Of a stretch of 64,000 bases of DNA, positions 1 through 7,476 are shown piece by piece. Numbering within the stretch: position 1 is the first letter of the stretch; each line of letters begins with the position of its first letter. Both the position numbers and the translations under genes were made by a program. The notes beneath the pieces are model-generated. The model did not search any database, was not told the origin of the DNA, and saw nothing but the letters and a program-made list of their open reading frames with translations. Source of the DNA: CAYSGX01 sp964518215 (lineage in GTDB: Bacteria > Bacteroidota > Bacteroidia > Chitinophagales > CAIOSU01); the NCBI GenBank assembly GCA_964518215.1, contig CAZFFP010000005.1, forward strand, positions 1 to 64,000, in the 5' to 3' direction.

Positions 1-920
1 TGATCTATGGAGGAGTAGGCCTTGGAAAAACCCACCTAGCTCAGGCAATTGGTAATGAAGTGATTACAAAACATAAAGGGAAGAATGTGCTGTACATTAC
101 TTCCGAAAATTTCACTAACCAGATCATTCAGGCTATACGAAATAACTCCATCAATGATTTTGTGAGTTTTTATCAACTTATAGACGTACTCATCATTGAT
201 GATATCCAATTTTTAGCTTCAAAGACCAAGACCCAGGAAATATTTTTACATATATTCAATCAGCTGCATCAGAACAGAAAACAGATCATCCTTACTTCTG
301 ATCGTGCCCCGAAAGACATGCAGGATATTGATGAACGGTTGATTTCCAGATTCAAGTGGGGATTGACGGCTGATTTGACAGCACCTGATCTGGAAACCAG
401 GATGGCGATACTTCAGACCAAGATGGAGGAATTTGAGATCGAACTAAGTCCAAAGTTGTTGGAGTATATCAGTTTTCATATCAAGGATAATATCCGGGAA
501 CTGGAGGGAGTGCTTATTTCGATACAGGCTCACTCGAGTCTTGCCAGGAAAGAGATAGATCTGGTTTTGGTGAGGGAGGTGATCGAAAAGTTTGTTTCCC
601 AGATGAGCAAGGGAATCAGTGTAGAAGGTATCAAGGAGTTAGTGGCAACTGAGATGAATGTAGAGACAGAAAAGCTGAATGGCAAATCCCGCAAGCGGGA
701 GGTAGTCATTGCCCGACAATTGTCTATGTACCTATGTAAAAATTTTACCGACAAATCGCTTAAAACAATAGGGGAGCATTTTGGCGGCAAGGATCACAGC
801 ACGGTTATTTATTCCTGCAAGGCGGTTCAGGATCTGTTGGAAATGGATCTGCGTTTTGCTGAGAAGGTTGCTCAGATAGAGCACAAGCTGAAGCTGGCGC
901 AGACTGCCGGGGTGATTTAA
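1..920 (+). CDS. dnaA: Chromosomal replication initiator DnaA (5' end outside window)
   Basis: This is the 3' part of DnaA, the AAA+ protein that binds DnaA boxes and opens the origin. The reading frame is already open at base 3 and starts inside the Walker A loop (GGVGLGKTHL). Walker B and sensor I follow (LIIDDIQFLA, bases about 186-218), then the C-terminal helix-turn-helix DNA-binding domain with the DnaA signature KDHSTVIYSCKAV near bases 790-830. Domains I and II and the start codon lie upstream of the window. The GTG at base 60 is internal and not a true start. No cluster of DnaA boxes is seen downstream, so no origin is called. Identification is certain from the motifs. Confidence 0.97.
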   Translation, partial: IYGGVGLGKTHLAQAIGNEVITKHKGKNVLYITSENFTNQIIQAIRNNSINDFVSFYQLIDVLIIDDIQFLASKTKTQEIFLHIFNQLHQNRKQIILTSDRAPKDMQDIDERLISRFKWGLTADLTAPDLETRMAILQTKMEEFEIELSPKLLEYISFHIKDNIRELEGVLISIQAHSSLARKEIDLVLVREVIEKFVSQMSKGISVEGIKELVATEMNVETEKLNGKSRKREVVIARQLSMYLCKNFTDKSLKTIGEHFGGKDHSTVIYSCKAVQDLLEMDLRFAEKVAQIEHKLKLAQTAGVI

Positions 921-960
921 TAGATTTTTTTTGCTTAATAAAGATTATTCTGTTTAATTA

Positions 961-991
961 TTTGCAGAGTTGATTTAAGTGTATATATTTG
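961..991 (+). promoter_or_regulatory. Bacteroidota-type promoter before truncated tRNA-Ser copy
   Basis: TTTG at 961-964 and TATATTTG at 984-991 are separated by 19 bp and match the Bacteroidota sigma-ABfr consensus (TTTG ... TAnnTTTG). The bases around the -7 box resemble those of the promoter of the intact tRNA-Ser at 1083-1113, so the promoter appears to have been duplicated with the tRNA. Confidence 0.65.
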
Positions 992-1038
992 CCCCGCGTT
1001 AAGCGAAACGGAAGAGAAGTTTTCTGTTTTTCATCAAG

Positions 1039-1068
1039 GTGAGATGGGTGAGTGGCTGAAACCAACAA
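1039..1068 (+). pseudogene. Truncated tRNA-Ser copy (5' half only)
   Basis: These 30 bases are identical to the first 30 bases of the intact tRNA-Ser at 1160. They cover the 5' acceptor strand, the D arm and the first bases of the anticodon stem. The sequence then diverges into the promoter of the intact gene, so the anticodon, variable arm, T arm and 3' acceptor strand are missing. It cannot fold into a tRNA. Because it has its own promoter, a transcript covering it is possible. Confidence 0.8.
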
Positions 1069-1082
1069 TTTGTTCTTTAAAA

Positions 1083-1113
1083 TTTGGAAATCAATTAAGC
1101 GTCTTTATCTTTG
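1083..1113 (+). promoter_or_regulatory. Promoter of tRNA-Ser(GCU)
   Basis: TTTG at 1083-1086, a 19-bp spacer and TATCTTTG at 1106-1113 match the Bacteroidota promoter consensus. Transcription would start around 1120, some 40 bases before the mature tRNA. Confidence 0.7.
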
Positions 1114-1159
1114 CAGCCGCTAATAAAAACAGTTACCAATGGGTATCAGTTAACATCCG

Positions 1160-1246
1160 GGTGAGATGGGTGAGTGGCTGAAACCAACAGTTTGCTAAAC
1201 TGTCGTACTCGCAAGGGTACCGCGGGTTCGAATCCCGCTCTCACCG
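1160..1246 (+). tRNA. tRNA-Ser(GCU)
   Basis: This is a class II cloverleaf. The acceptor strands are GGTGAGA (1160-1166) and TCTCACC (1239-1245), with discriminator G at 1246. The anticodon stem ACAGT/ACTGT (1187-1191, 1199-1203) encloses the loop TTGCTAA with anticodon GCT at 1194-1196. A long variable arm is followed by the T loop (GGTTCGAATCC). GCU reads AGC and AGU serine codons. The 3' CCA is not encoded. Confidence 0.96.
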
Positions 1247-1383
1247 CAGTTTTTACCGCGGGCGTTTAGTAAAATGTCTCACCTGATGACCAGAAGATTT
1301 GAAAAAAGAAAAATTTAACTGAAACGTTAAATAAAAGCTCCAAAGCAGAGACGAAAGCGTTTTTGCGAGAAAGAATTTAAGTG

Positions 1384-1478
1384 CGGGGTGTAGCTTGTGC
1401 CGACGCTTGCGGTCGGCATTAAGAAATCCGGTTAGCGTATCCCGACATTTATCGTCGGGATGGTCGCAGGTTCAACCC
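1384..1478 (+). pseudogene. Degenerate tRNA-Pro copy with inserted hairpins
   Basis: This is a damaged copy of the tRNA-Pro at 1589. Shared blocks are CGGGGTGTAGC (1384-1394), TCCGGTTAGCGTA and TGGTCGCAGGTTC. Between the first two blocks about 32 bases with a hairpin (GCCGAC...GTCGGC, 1399-1417) replace four D-arm bases. Exactly where the 17-base anticodon arm should be there is a 21-base hairpin (TCCCGAC...GTCGGGA, 1440-1460). The 3' acceptor strand is lost. Upstream bases (GACGAAAGCG) are also shared with the intact copy, which points to a tandem duplication followed by decay. Confidence 0.75.
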
Positions 1479-1588
1479 GAGCAAGGAAGAGATTGAGAGT
1501 AAAATTAAGGTGGTAGGATTACCTGCCGATATGAAAGATAGACGAAAGCGTCTTTTCAAAGAAAAGAATAAGTTGAGAGATAAACATT

Positions 1589-1663
1589 CGGGGTGTAGCG
1601 CAGTCCGGTTAGCGTACCTGGTTTGGGACCAGGTGGTCGCAGGTTCGAATCCTGCCACCCCGA
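1589..1663 (+). tRNA. tRNA-Pro(UGG)
   Basis: The cloverleaf has acceptor strands CGGGGTG (1589-1595) and CACCCCG (1656-1662). The anticodon stem CCTGG/CCAGG (1617-1621, 1629-1633) encloses the loop TTTGGGA with anticodon TGG at 1624-1626, and the T arm is GCAGGTTCGAATCCTGC. CCA is not encoded. A strong hairpin with a T tract follows directly. Confidence 0.96.
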
Positions 1664-1664
1664 C

Positions 1665-1702
1665 AAAAAGCCTTCTTGAATTTTTTCAGGAAGGCTTTTT
1701 TG
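1665..1702 (+). terminator. Rho-independent terminator of tRNA-Pro
   Basis: An inverted repeat (AAAAAGCCTTC ... GAAGGCTTTTT) directly behind the tRNA ends in a T run. Termination here would separate the tRNA from marC, whose start lies 60 bases further on. Confidence 0.8.
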
Positions 1703-1761
1703 TTTTATGCGCTCAAAAATCTAACAAATCACAAGTATATAACTTTACACTTAAAAGCATT

Positions 1762-2409
1762 ATGGAACTTATCATAGCTACCATTGCAGCACTCATACCT
1801 ATTATTAATCCTTTCAGTACCGCGCCTATGTTTTTAGCCATGACTAAAGGCGATGATGATACTTACAGAAATACTCAGGCTAAGCGTGGCGTCATTTACA
1901 TGGTTATCATTCTATTAGTATTTCTTGTTGCCGGAACATTTATCATGAATTTTTTCGGGCTTTCGCTTCCCGGAATGAGAATTGCCGGAGGTATATTAAT
2001 TTCGGGAGTAGGCATGAGAATGCTGAATCCGCCTGCAAACAAAGAACGCTCAGATGCAGAAGAAAAAGAAGCCTCTCAAAAACAGGATATTTCATTAACT
2101 CCTTTAGCCATGCCCAGTTTGAGCGGTCCGGGCGCTATTTCTGTAATCATTGGTATGAGTTCGCTGGCAGATTCTATTGCCGATTATTTTTTCATTGCAG
2201 CAGGCGTTTTGGTTGTAGCAGTAATTGTTTTTGCTACTCTTCGCTCCGCATCTAAAATGGTTAAATATCTGGGAGTAAACGGCTTAAATGCCATGACTAA
2301 AATTATGGGTTTCATTATACTTTGTGTGGGGGTTCAGTTTATAGTAAACGGAGTCATTGCCATTGCCACAAGCGAAGTGATATTGCAGTTTTTGCAGAAA
2401 ATAAAATAG
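1762..2409 (+). CDS. MarC family integral membrane protein
   Basis: This 215-residue inner-membrane protein has about six hydrophobic segments, beginning MELIIATIAALIPIINPFST, the conserved MarC/YhgN opening with the NP motif in helix 1. A second signature, PLAMPSLSGPGAI, lies mid-protein and corresponds to the family repeat. MarC proteins are about 200-220 residues long, so the length fits. Their transport role is unproven, and the old link to multiple antibiotic resistance was withdrawn. The frame is open back to 1510 through the tRNA-Pro gene, but only the ATG at 1762 gives a normal MarC N-terminus. It converges with the Kazal-like gene. Confidence 0.9.
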   Translation: MELIIATIAALIPIINPFSTAPMFLAMTKGDDDTYRNTQAKRGVIYMVIILLVFLVAGTFIMNFFGLSLPGMRIAGGILISGVGMRMLNPPANKERSDAEEKEASQKQDISLTPLAMPSLSGPGAISVIIGMSSLADSIADYFFIAAGVLVVAVIVFATLRSASKMVKYLGVNGLNAMTKIMGFIILCVGVQFIVNGVIAIATSEVILQFLQKIK

Positions 2410-2430
2410 ATTTTATCGAATTCAACTTAG

Positions 2431-2649
2431 TTAGAGACAAGGCCCGCCTATCCACGAAACCACTCCACTCATTTCTGCCTGGCATTCATTTGCATAAGTT
2501 ATATTGTCGCATCCGCAAACAGGATTATAAACATAAGGGCAAGCTCCTGTTCCCATAGCACTTACTCTATTAAAATCTACACATTGCTGGGTTTTTCCGC
2601 AGGAAAGAAAAAACAAAAAAGACACTATAGTATAAAAACAAAATTTCAT
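2431..2649 (-). CDS. Kazal-type inhibitor-like lipoprotein
   Basis: This 72-residue protein starts with a signal peptide ending in a lipobox (FFLSCGK), so it should be lipid-anchored at about Cys17. The rest is one Kazal-like domain with the spacing CPYVYNPVCGCDNITYANEC followed by a last Cys near the C-terminus. The motif PVCGxDxxTYxNxC is the hallmark of Kazal serine-protease inhibitors. Bacterial versions occur as single small lipoproteins, and their targets are mostly unknown. It may protect the envelope from proteases, which is inference. It lies convergent to marC with 21 bp between the stops. Confidence 0.8.
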   Translation of the reverse strand: MKFCFYTIVSFLFFLSCGKTQQCVDFNRVSAMGTGACPYVYNPVCGCDNITYANECQAEMSGVVSWIGGPCL

Positions 2650-2828
2650 ATCGCTAATTTAATGAGAAATAATTTGAGTAGTGATATAGGTATTGCTTTT
2701 ACTCTGTTCAACTGAAGTCAATAAGTGGCAATATTTTATGTTGAGTATTGATAATCAGCTTTTTTATTGACATATATCAACAACTTTTACCCTTTTTTTA
2801 AATAGCTATTAAGCAGAATAAAAGAAAA

Positions 2829-3027
2829 ATGAAACATCGAATGAACGCTTTTACTGAAGATGCTCCGGGAACTATAGATGCTACCGCTATGGCGGAATCC
2901 ATCGCTACAAAAAAGATTTCAGTAACTGATGCGCTTGAAGCAGCTATTGCGCGAGTTGAAAAAGTAAATCCTGCCTTGAATGCCATTTGTGCATCAAGCA
3001 AATGCAGAAAAAAAATTTGATTTCTAA
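2829..3027 (+). pseudogene. Amidase (GatA-type) N-terminal remnant
   Basis: The first about 55 residues (ATAMAESIATKKISVTDALE ... NPALNAI) match the N-terminus of amidase-signature enzymes, which normally run to 450-500 residues. After NAI the reading frame breaks: removing one T in the ATTTGTG run near 2988 would continue as VHQANAEKKFDF, the expected family sequence, before a stop at 3025-3027. The Ser-Ser-Lys catalytic core is absent. The fragment stops against the 3' end of the PLP lyase gene, so the rest was deleted. It is non-functional. Confidence 0.75.
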
Positions 3028-4547
3028 AAAGGATAAATACTCTGTGTTACATCGGTGTATGCGTAAAGCATGGGCATATACATCGAAGGGTCAATTTCTC
3101 TGCCTGCACCGCCATACATTGCGGCTGATTTCGGGTCGCCTTTTTGCACTTTTGCGTATGCTACTGCCCCTTTTAAATCTCTTTCAAAATCAGACACAAT
3201 ATTCGGATTGGTTACCTGCGGTCCGGTAATGCAAAAGTGAAATCCATTCGGATGTTGTTGTCCGTTCATACGCCAGCCTTTGGTTTTCAAATAGTCGTTC
3301 ACATGATAAATATTGAATTGGTCGGAGCCGATGGCAGTGATAAAAAGAGAATCACCGAAAAGTTTTAATTCAGGAATGGAGCGCACCACAGCTTTCATTT
3401 TTTTATTGATATCGAATATCTGTTGCGCACGTTTCATATAACCTTCTTTGCCATAATGCACCATAGCCGCCCAAGTAGCGGCAAACAAACCGCCCGATTT
3501 ACTTCCGTTGAAACCGGTGGAAATATAAACGCCTCCGGGCCAATCTGGTGTGCCGAAATATTGATAACGCCTCAATTCTTCATTGGCAAACAAAACGGTG
3601 GAAGTGCCTTTGAGCGAATAGCCATATTTGTGCGTGTCGGCAGACATGGCGGTTACGCCCGGCAAACGAAAATCAAACACCGGACAATCAACGCCCAACG
3701 GCTGAGCCCAAGCTAAAATAAATCCGCCCAGACAACCATCCACATGTAGGCCGACATTGTGCTTCAGGGCTATGTCCGAAAGTTTTTCAATCGGGTCTAT
3801 AATACCATGACCGTAGTTACCCGCTGAACCCACAATCATAATCGTGTTGGGAGTGATGTTGCTTTCAATATCCTGCACATCCGCCTGAAAATTTTCATCG
3901 AGTTTGGTGGTAATGGCTTTAATGTTGAGGTAGTGTGCCGCTTTGAAAAAAGCAGGATGCGCGCTTACAGGCAACACCATTTCGGGCTGAGTAATGCCCT
4001 TGTCAACACCCCATTCGCGATGCACATAAACAGACTGAAAAATACTGTCGGTGCCACCGGTTGTAAGCGAGCCACAGGCTTTTTGTTTCGGGTTTGTTCG
4101 TTCCACCGCATCGCCATTAAAAATGGAAAGCGTCATGGCAATTATTTCGCCTTCGTATTTGGTGAGCGAAGGACACACATCTCTTTGTATAGAATTGACC
4201 TGCGAGTAAAACGAAAAAGTTTCGTTCAGAAAATCATAATGTTCCTGATCGCCATGATAAAACGAGCCGGATATTTTTCCACTTTTCCACGGTGCACTTT
4301 CTTCAGCGTGCATCTCTTTAATTTGCTTCAGAATTTCTTCTTTAGGTGTTGATTTATCTGGCATTTTAGCATGCACAGGATATTTTTCTCTGTAAGGAAA
4401 AATAGAATCAATCATTTCGGGATTGCCACGCATTTCGCTTTTAACCATTTCAATTTTCCTTTTATCGCTGAGGCTGCGTTGAACGGCTCTGGCAACTGAA
4501 GGCAGATATTTTACAATTTTCTTCTCTAAAAATTTGGCAATACTCAT
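3024..4547 (-). CDS. PLP-dependent sphingosine-1-phosphate lyase-like enzyme
   Basis: This 507-residue group II PLP decarboxylase-fold enzyme most resembles sphingosine-1-phosphate lyases, which split phosphorylated long-chain bases into a fatty aldehyde and phosphoethanolamine. Visible motifs are LTTGGTDSIFQSVYVHREWG (substrate and cofactor loop), HVDGCLGGF (PLP-ring Asp) and SADTHKYGYSLKGTS with the Schiff-base lysine near residue 305. The length and the conserved C-terminal WPGGVYIST segment fit this subfamily better than glutamate decarboxylase. A hydrophobic or basic N-terminal stretch may associate with the membrane. It is the last gene of a minus-strand lipid gene run. Substrate assignment is by family and is not proven. 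Confidence 0.82.
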   Translation of the reverse strand: MSIAKFLEKKIVKYLPSVARAVQRSLSDKRKIEMVKSEMRGNPEMIDSIFPYREKYPVHAKMPDKSTPKEEILKQIKEMHAEESAPWKSGKISGSFYHGDQEHYDFLNETFSFYSQVNSIQRDVCPSLTKYEGEIIAMTLSIFNGDAVERTNPKQKACGSLTTGGTDSIFQSVYVHREWGVDKGITQPEMVLPVSAHPAFFKAAHYLNIKAITTKLDENFQADVQDIESNITPNTIMIVGSAGNYGHGIIDPIEKLSDIALKHNVGLHVDGCLGGFILAWAQPLGVDCPVFDFRLPGVTAMSADTHKYGYSLKGTSTVLFANEELRRYQYFGTPDWPGGVYISTGFNGSKSGGLFAATWAAMVHYGKEGYMKRAQQIFDINKKMKAVVRSIPELKLFGDSLFITAIGSDQFNIYHVNDYLKTKGWRMNGQQHPNGFHFCITGPQVTNPNIVSDFERDLKGAVAYAKVQKGDPKSAAMYGGAGREIDPSMYMPMLYAYTDVTQSIYPF

Positions 4548-4640
4548 GTCAATACTTTTTGAATTTTTGAAATCATTTCAAAGGTAGGCTTCTTTAACAT
4601 GCAAAAGAAGCAGATAGTTTTCCAGCAAGGAAGCATTTAG

Positions 4641-5903
4641 TTATGGAACAAACGAACGTGATGTTGCGAATTGTTTTGTTTGAGGACTACTATCTTCTAT
4701 CACCAAAAAATCTTTCGTAACCGGAGGTTTATACCAGATGCTTCCGAAAATAATTTTCCCTCGTATTTTCCAATCACTATTCATTTTCCATTCATACAAT
4801 AATTGAGCAATGCCACTAAAAGTAATACGCAGGGGGTTGTGGCTGATGGGTGGTTGATGGGTTAATCCTACAGGAGGCGTTTCGAGATATGGCTTGCGAT
4901 AAGTGCCGAAAATTCTGTCCCAAAAATTGAAAGGCGTTCCGCCCAAATTCACGGTATGGTCTTGTTCATAAGCGCTATGATGCACCAAATGATACACGCC
5001 TGTATCGCCAAACAGGCGCGAAGCATTTCTGATTAAAGGATTGCTGTAACAAATTCGGTAATGCGCAATAGAATGATTGAACACTTCAAGGCTATATCCA
5101 AGAGTGCTCCACAAAATCATTTCCATTATCAAAGGCTGTGTGTATATGAGTTGCGAAACCACCATTCCGAGCAATGCCGATGGCAAATGCAGCAGAAAAT
5201 CGAAATTAAACGCAGGTGCAGTAGCGGTTGGATACAAATACTCCATAACATGATGCGCCCTATGAGTTAATAGCCAGAATAAACGAGTGCTGTGCGATAA
5301 CCAATGAATGAAATACAAGGGCAAGCCTCTCAAAAAAACAGTGAGTATTAACGCAAGCCAATAGTTGTTTACATTGAAAATCAAGGGCACATTCCTGTTT
5401 ATCCATGCCCCTAATTCATGAACGCCATAGTTAATAATGTTGCCATCCCATGATTTACCAACGCCTGTCAAATAAGCTATTGCAGCTAATAACAAGAGCA
5501 TGAACAAGCCGCTTATCGAGCCCACAATGAACGCTCCCAGTCCGGTGAAAAAAACTTTCTTAAACTGCAAATCGCCTAACTCTTTCTTGGAAAGAAAATA
5601 ACTGTGAATAATGGAGGCTATGCGCAATGCCACACAAAACAAAGCAAGCGCAATCCAAATGTGTGGAAACAATTCTTCAAATTTCTCATAATCAAAACTG
5701 AATACATTGCCGCTTTTCACCGTTTCAAAATAATTGAAAATATTGAATGAAGAACCAGCATTTCCAAAAGCAAACAGCACCTCTATAACCGGATAGCAAA
5801 TGGCAATAACCAATACAAGCAGCAAAAAGAAACCTGAGCCTATTTTAAATTGGCTCAGGTTGTAGAAATCAAAATTCCAGAGTTTGTTTAAAAACGATTT
5901 CAA
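4641..5903 (-). CDS. Sterol desaturase/fatty acid hydroxylase superfamily membrane protein
   Basis: This 420-residue polytopic di-iron membrane enzyme carries the three histidine clusters of the superfamily: HWLSH near residue 198, HRAHH near 215 and HLVHH near 306, plus an extra His in HSIAHYR. Several hydrophobic segments precede and separate them. These enzymes insert oxygen or a double bond into alkyl chains of sterols, fatty acids, sphingoid bases or carotenoids. The protein is longer than the about 280-residue minimal family owing to added N-terminal membrane helices. Translation seems to start at a TTG (5903), as no ATG fits. It sits 20 bp after the T9SS lipase, so it is probably co-transcribed. 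Confidence 0.85.
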   Translation of the reverse strand: MKSFLNKLWNFDFYNLSQFKIGSGFFLLLVLVIAICYPVIEVLFAFGNAGSSFNIFNYFETVKSGNVFSFDYEKFEELFPHIWIALALFCVALRIASIIHSYFLSKKELGDLQFKKVFFTGLGAFIVGSISGLFMLLLLAAIAYLTGVGKSWDGNIINYGVHELGAWINRNVPLIFNVNNYWLALILTVFLRGLPLYFIHWLSHSTRLFWLLTHRAHHVMEYLYPTATAPAFNFDFLLHLPSALLGMVVSQLIYTQPLIMEMILWSTLGYSLEVFNHSIAHYRICYSNPLIRNASRLFGDTGVYHLVHHSAYEQDHTVNLGGTPFNFWDRIFGTYRKPYLETPPVGLTHQPPISHNPLRITFSGIAQLLYEWKMNSDWKIRGKIIFGSIWYKPPVTKDFLVIEDSSPQTKQFATSRSFVP

Positions 5904-5923
5904 TTTTCAGGTAATGAAAAATT

Positions 5924-7363
5924 TTACTGCACCATAAGTTTTTTATGCGAAGCCCTGCCGGATTGGTCTTTTATTTGGACCATATAAAAACCTGTGGAAA
6001 GCGAAGAAATATCTATCTGCTCTGCAATATCGGTAAGGCGTTTCTGTATAATCAGCCGACCGTTAAAATCAAAAATAGAAAAATCATACGCACCTTCTTC
6101 TTTAATAATATTGATTCTTCCGGAGGCAGGATTGGGATACATTTGAAATGAAATTTCATTCGCTTCTTCTATTCCGGTACAAACAGAAAGTTTACCCAAC
6201 ATAAAAAATGCTGCCGAAAGCAAGGATGGCTCCACGCATGGACCGTGGTCAAAATTTCCGAAATTTTCACTAACTACATCGGGTGCTCCATTGGCATTCC
6301 ATACAGAATCGGCACGAATGGCATTGAGATAACTCACCTGTCTGTCGCCCGTGCAATAATGAATCCTCACCGGATTTTGCGGCACCCATCCCAACAAATC
6401 ATTTTCAGCCAAAATCACTCGCAACGGATGGTTGAGGTCGTTTTCAAAAGCGTTGATGGCAGAATCTTGAATCATATTTCTTGGAACCGGATCGCAATAA
6501 TTGTCAATTTGATTAGTGGTAAAATCCTTACTGTAAAACAAAGCTGGGAGAATACTATCATAAGGGCTTTTAAAAATATCGGAATAGCTCGGATACAATT
6601 GTTGTAAGGAAGGATACACCGAATAATATCCCAAAAGCAGATATGGCAAATAACTAGGTGCAGGAAAGGTGTCGAAAGAAAGCATCACATCTACCATTGT
6701 TTTATTCAAATCATATGGACCCGACATGGGAGCGCTTGCCACAATATTAAATTCGGAAGCATAATTTTCCTGAATCAATTTATTGGTAGCCATAGTAGTG
6801 TAACCACCTTGCGAATAACCTGTGAGCGCAACTTCTCCACTCAATGCAATACCTAAGGTGTCTGCCAACTGGCGTGCGGCACGCATCATGTTCACAGAGG
6901 CATATCCTGAATGAAAGGCATTGATATAAGGATGAATAATGATGCTGCTGTCGCTGTCGCCCATGCCTAATTCATCGGGCATCACCGCCACTACACCGCC
7001 CACTCCGGCAAAAAACAAACCGATGGGTCTTTCAGGACCTTCATAGCTGGGCACTTGCGTGCGTTTTGTAAAAGTGCCGTGCGCATAGCAGCCCAAAGCG
7101 CTGGGACAAGCCCTGTTTAATGGAAACACCACAATGCCCGAAGCATTTACGAGGGAGTCTATGTGCTTGTATGGTGTTTTGTAAATTATCTGATACACTT
7201 CAATATCATACTGCGGAGGAATAGGCAGCGAAAAACCCGTAGCGCCAAGAGAGCTGTCTAATTCAGATTTAGTAAAACTTTCCTGAAGCGTGTAGGAAAC
7301 CATTTGAGCGTTGCAAATAAGGGCGAAAAATAAAGCAAAAAATGCGGCAGTAAATTTTTTCAT
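5924..7363 (-). CDS. Secreted lipase-like alpha/beta hydrolase with T9SS sorting domain
   Basis: This 479-residue protein has a signal peptide (MKKFTAAFFALFFALICNAQ) and an alpha/beta hydrolase core of the secretory-lipase type with nucleophile elbow GYSQGG (Ser near residue 184) and a probable catalytic His in NFDHGP near 370. After about residue 400 comes a T9SS type A sorting domain (MYPNPASGRINI ... GFYMVQIKDQSG ... KKLMVQ), so it should be exported and surface-attached. Likely substrates are acylglycerols or other esters. The next gene upstream is a paralogue lacking the sorting domain. It is probably in one operon with the membrane hydroxylase. Confidence 0.85.
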   Translation of the reverse strand: MKKFTAAFFALFFALICNAQMVSYTLQESFTKSELDSSLGATGFSLPIPPQYDIEVYQIIYKTPYKHIDSLVNASGIVVFPLNRACPSALGCYAHGTFTKRTQVPSYEGPERPIGLFFAGVGGVVAVMPDELGMGDSDSSIIIHPYINAFHSGYASVNMMRAARQLADTLGIALSGEVALTGYSQGGYTTMATNKLIQENYASEFNIVASAPMSGPYDLNKTMVDVMLSFDTFPAPSYLPYLLLGYYSVYPSLQQLYPSYSDIFKSPYDSILPALFYSKDFTTNQIDNYCDPVPRNMIQDSAINAFENDLNHPLRVILAENDLLGWVPQNPVRIHYCTGDRQVSYLNAIRADSVWNANGAPDVVSENFGNFDHGPCVEPSLLSAAFFMLGKLSVCTGIEEANEISFQMYPNPASGRINIIKEEGAYDFSIFDFNGRLIIQKRLTDIAEQIDISSLSTGFYMVQIKDQSGRASHKKLMVQ

Positions 7364-7476
7364 GAAGGAGAAGTTTATTTTTTAAAAAAATTAAAAGTAA
7401 AGTTAAGGGATAGGAAATTGTGAAGGGATTTAATTACAGTTTTTTTTTGAGATTTGTTAGCGTTACGCTATAAAAA

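Noticed and set aside
921..1160. Origin of replication downstream of dnaA
   Set aside because: No DnaA-box cluster was seen; the gap is explained by tRNA promoters and the partial tRNA.
1449..1658. Minus-strand ORF beginning MAGFEPATTWSQ
   Set aside because: This is the usual false translation of a tRNA gene; it covers the tRNA-Pro and its damaged copy.
1510..1761. 84-residue N-terminal extension of MarC
   Set aside because: It runs through the tRNA-Pro gene and its terminator; the ATG at 1762 gives the normal family N-terminus.
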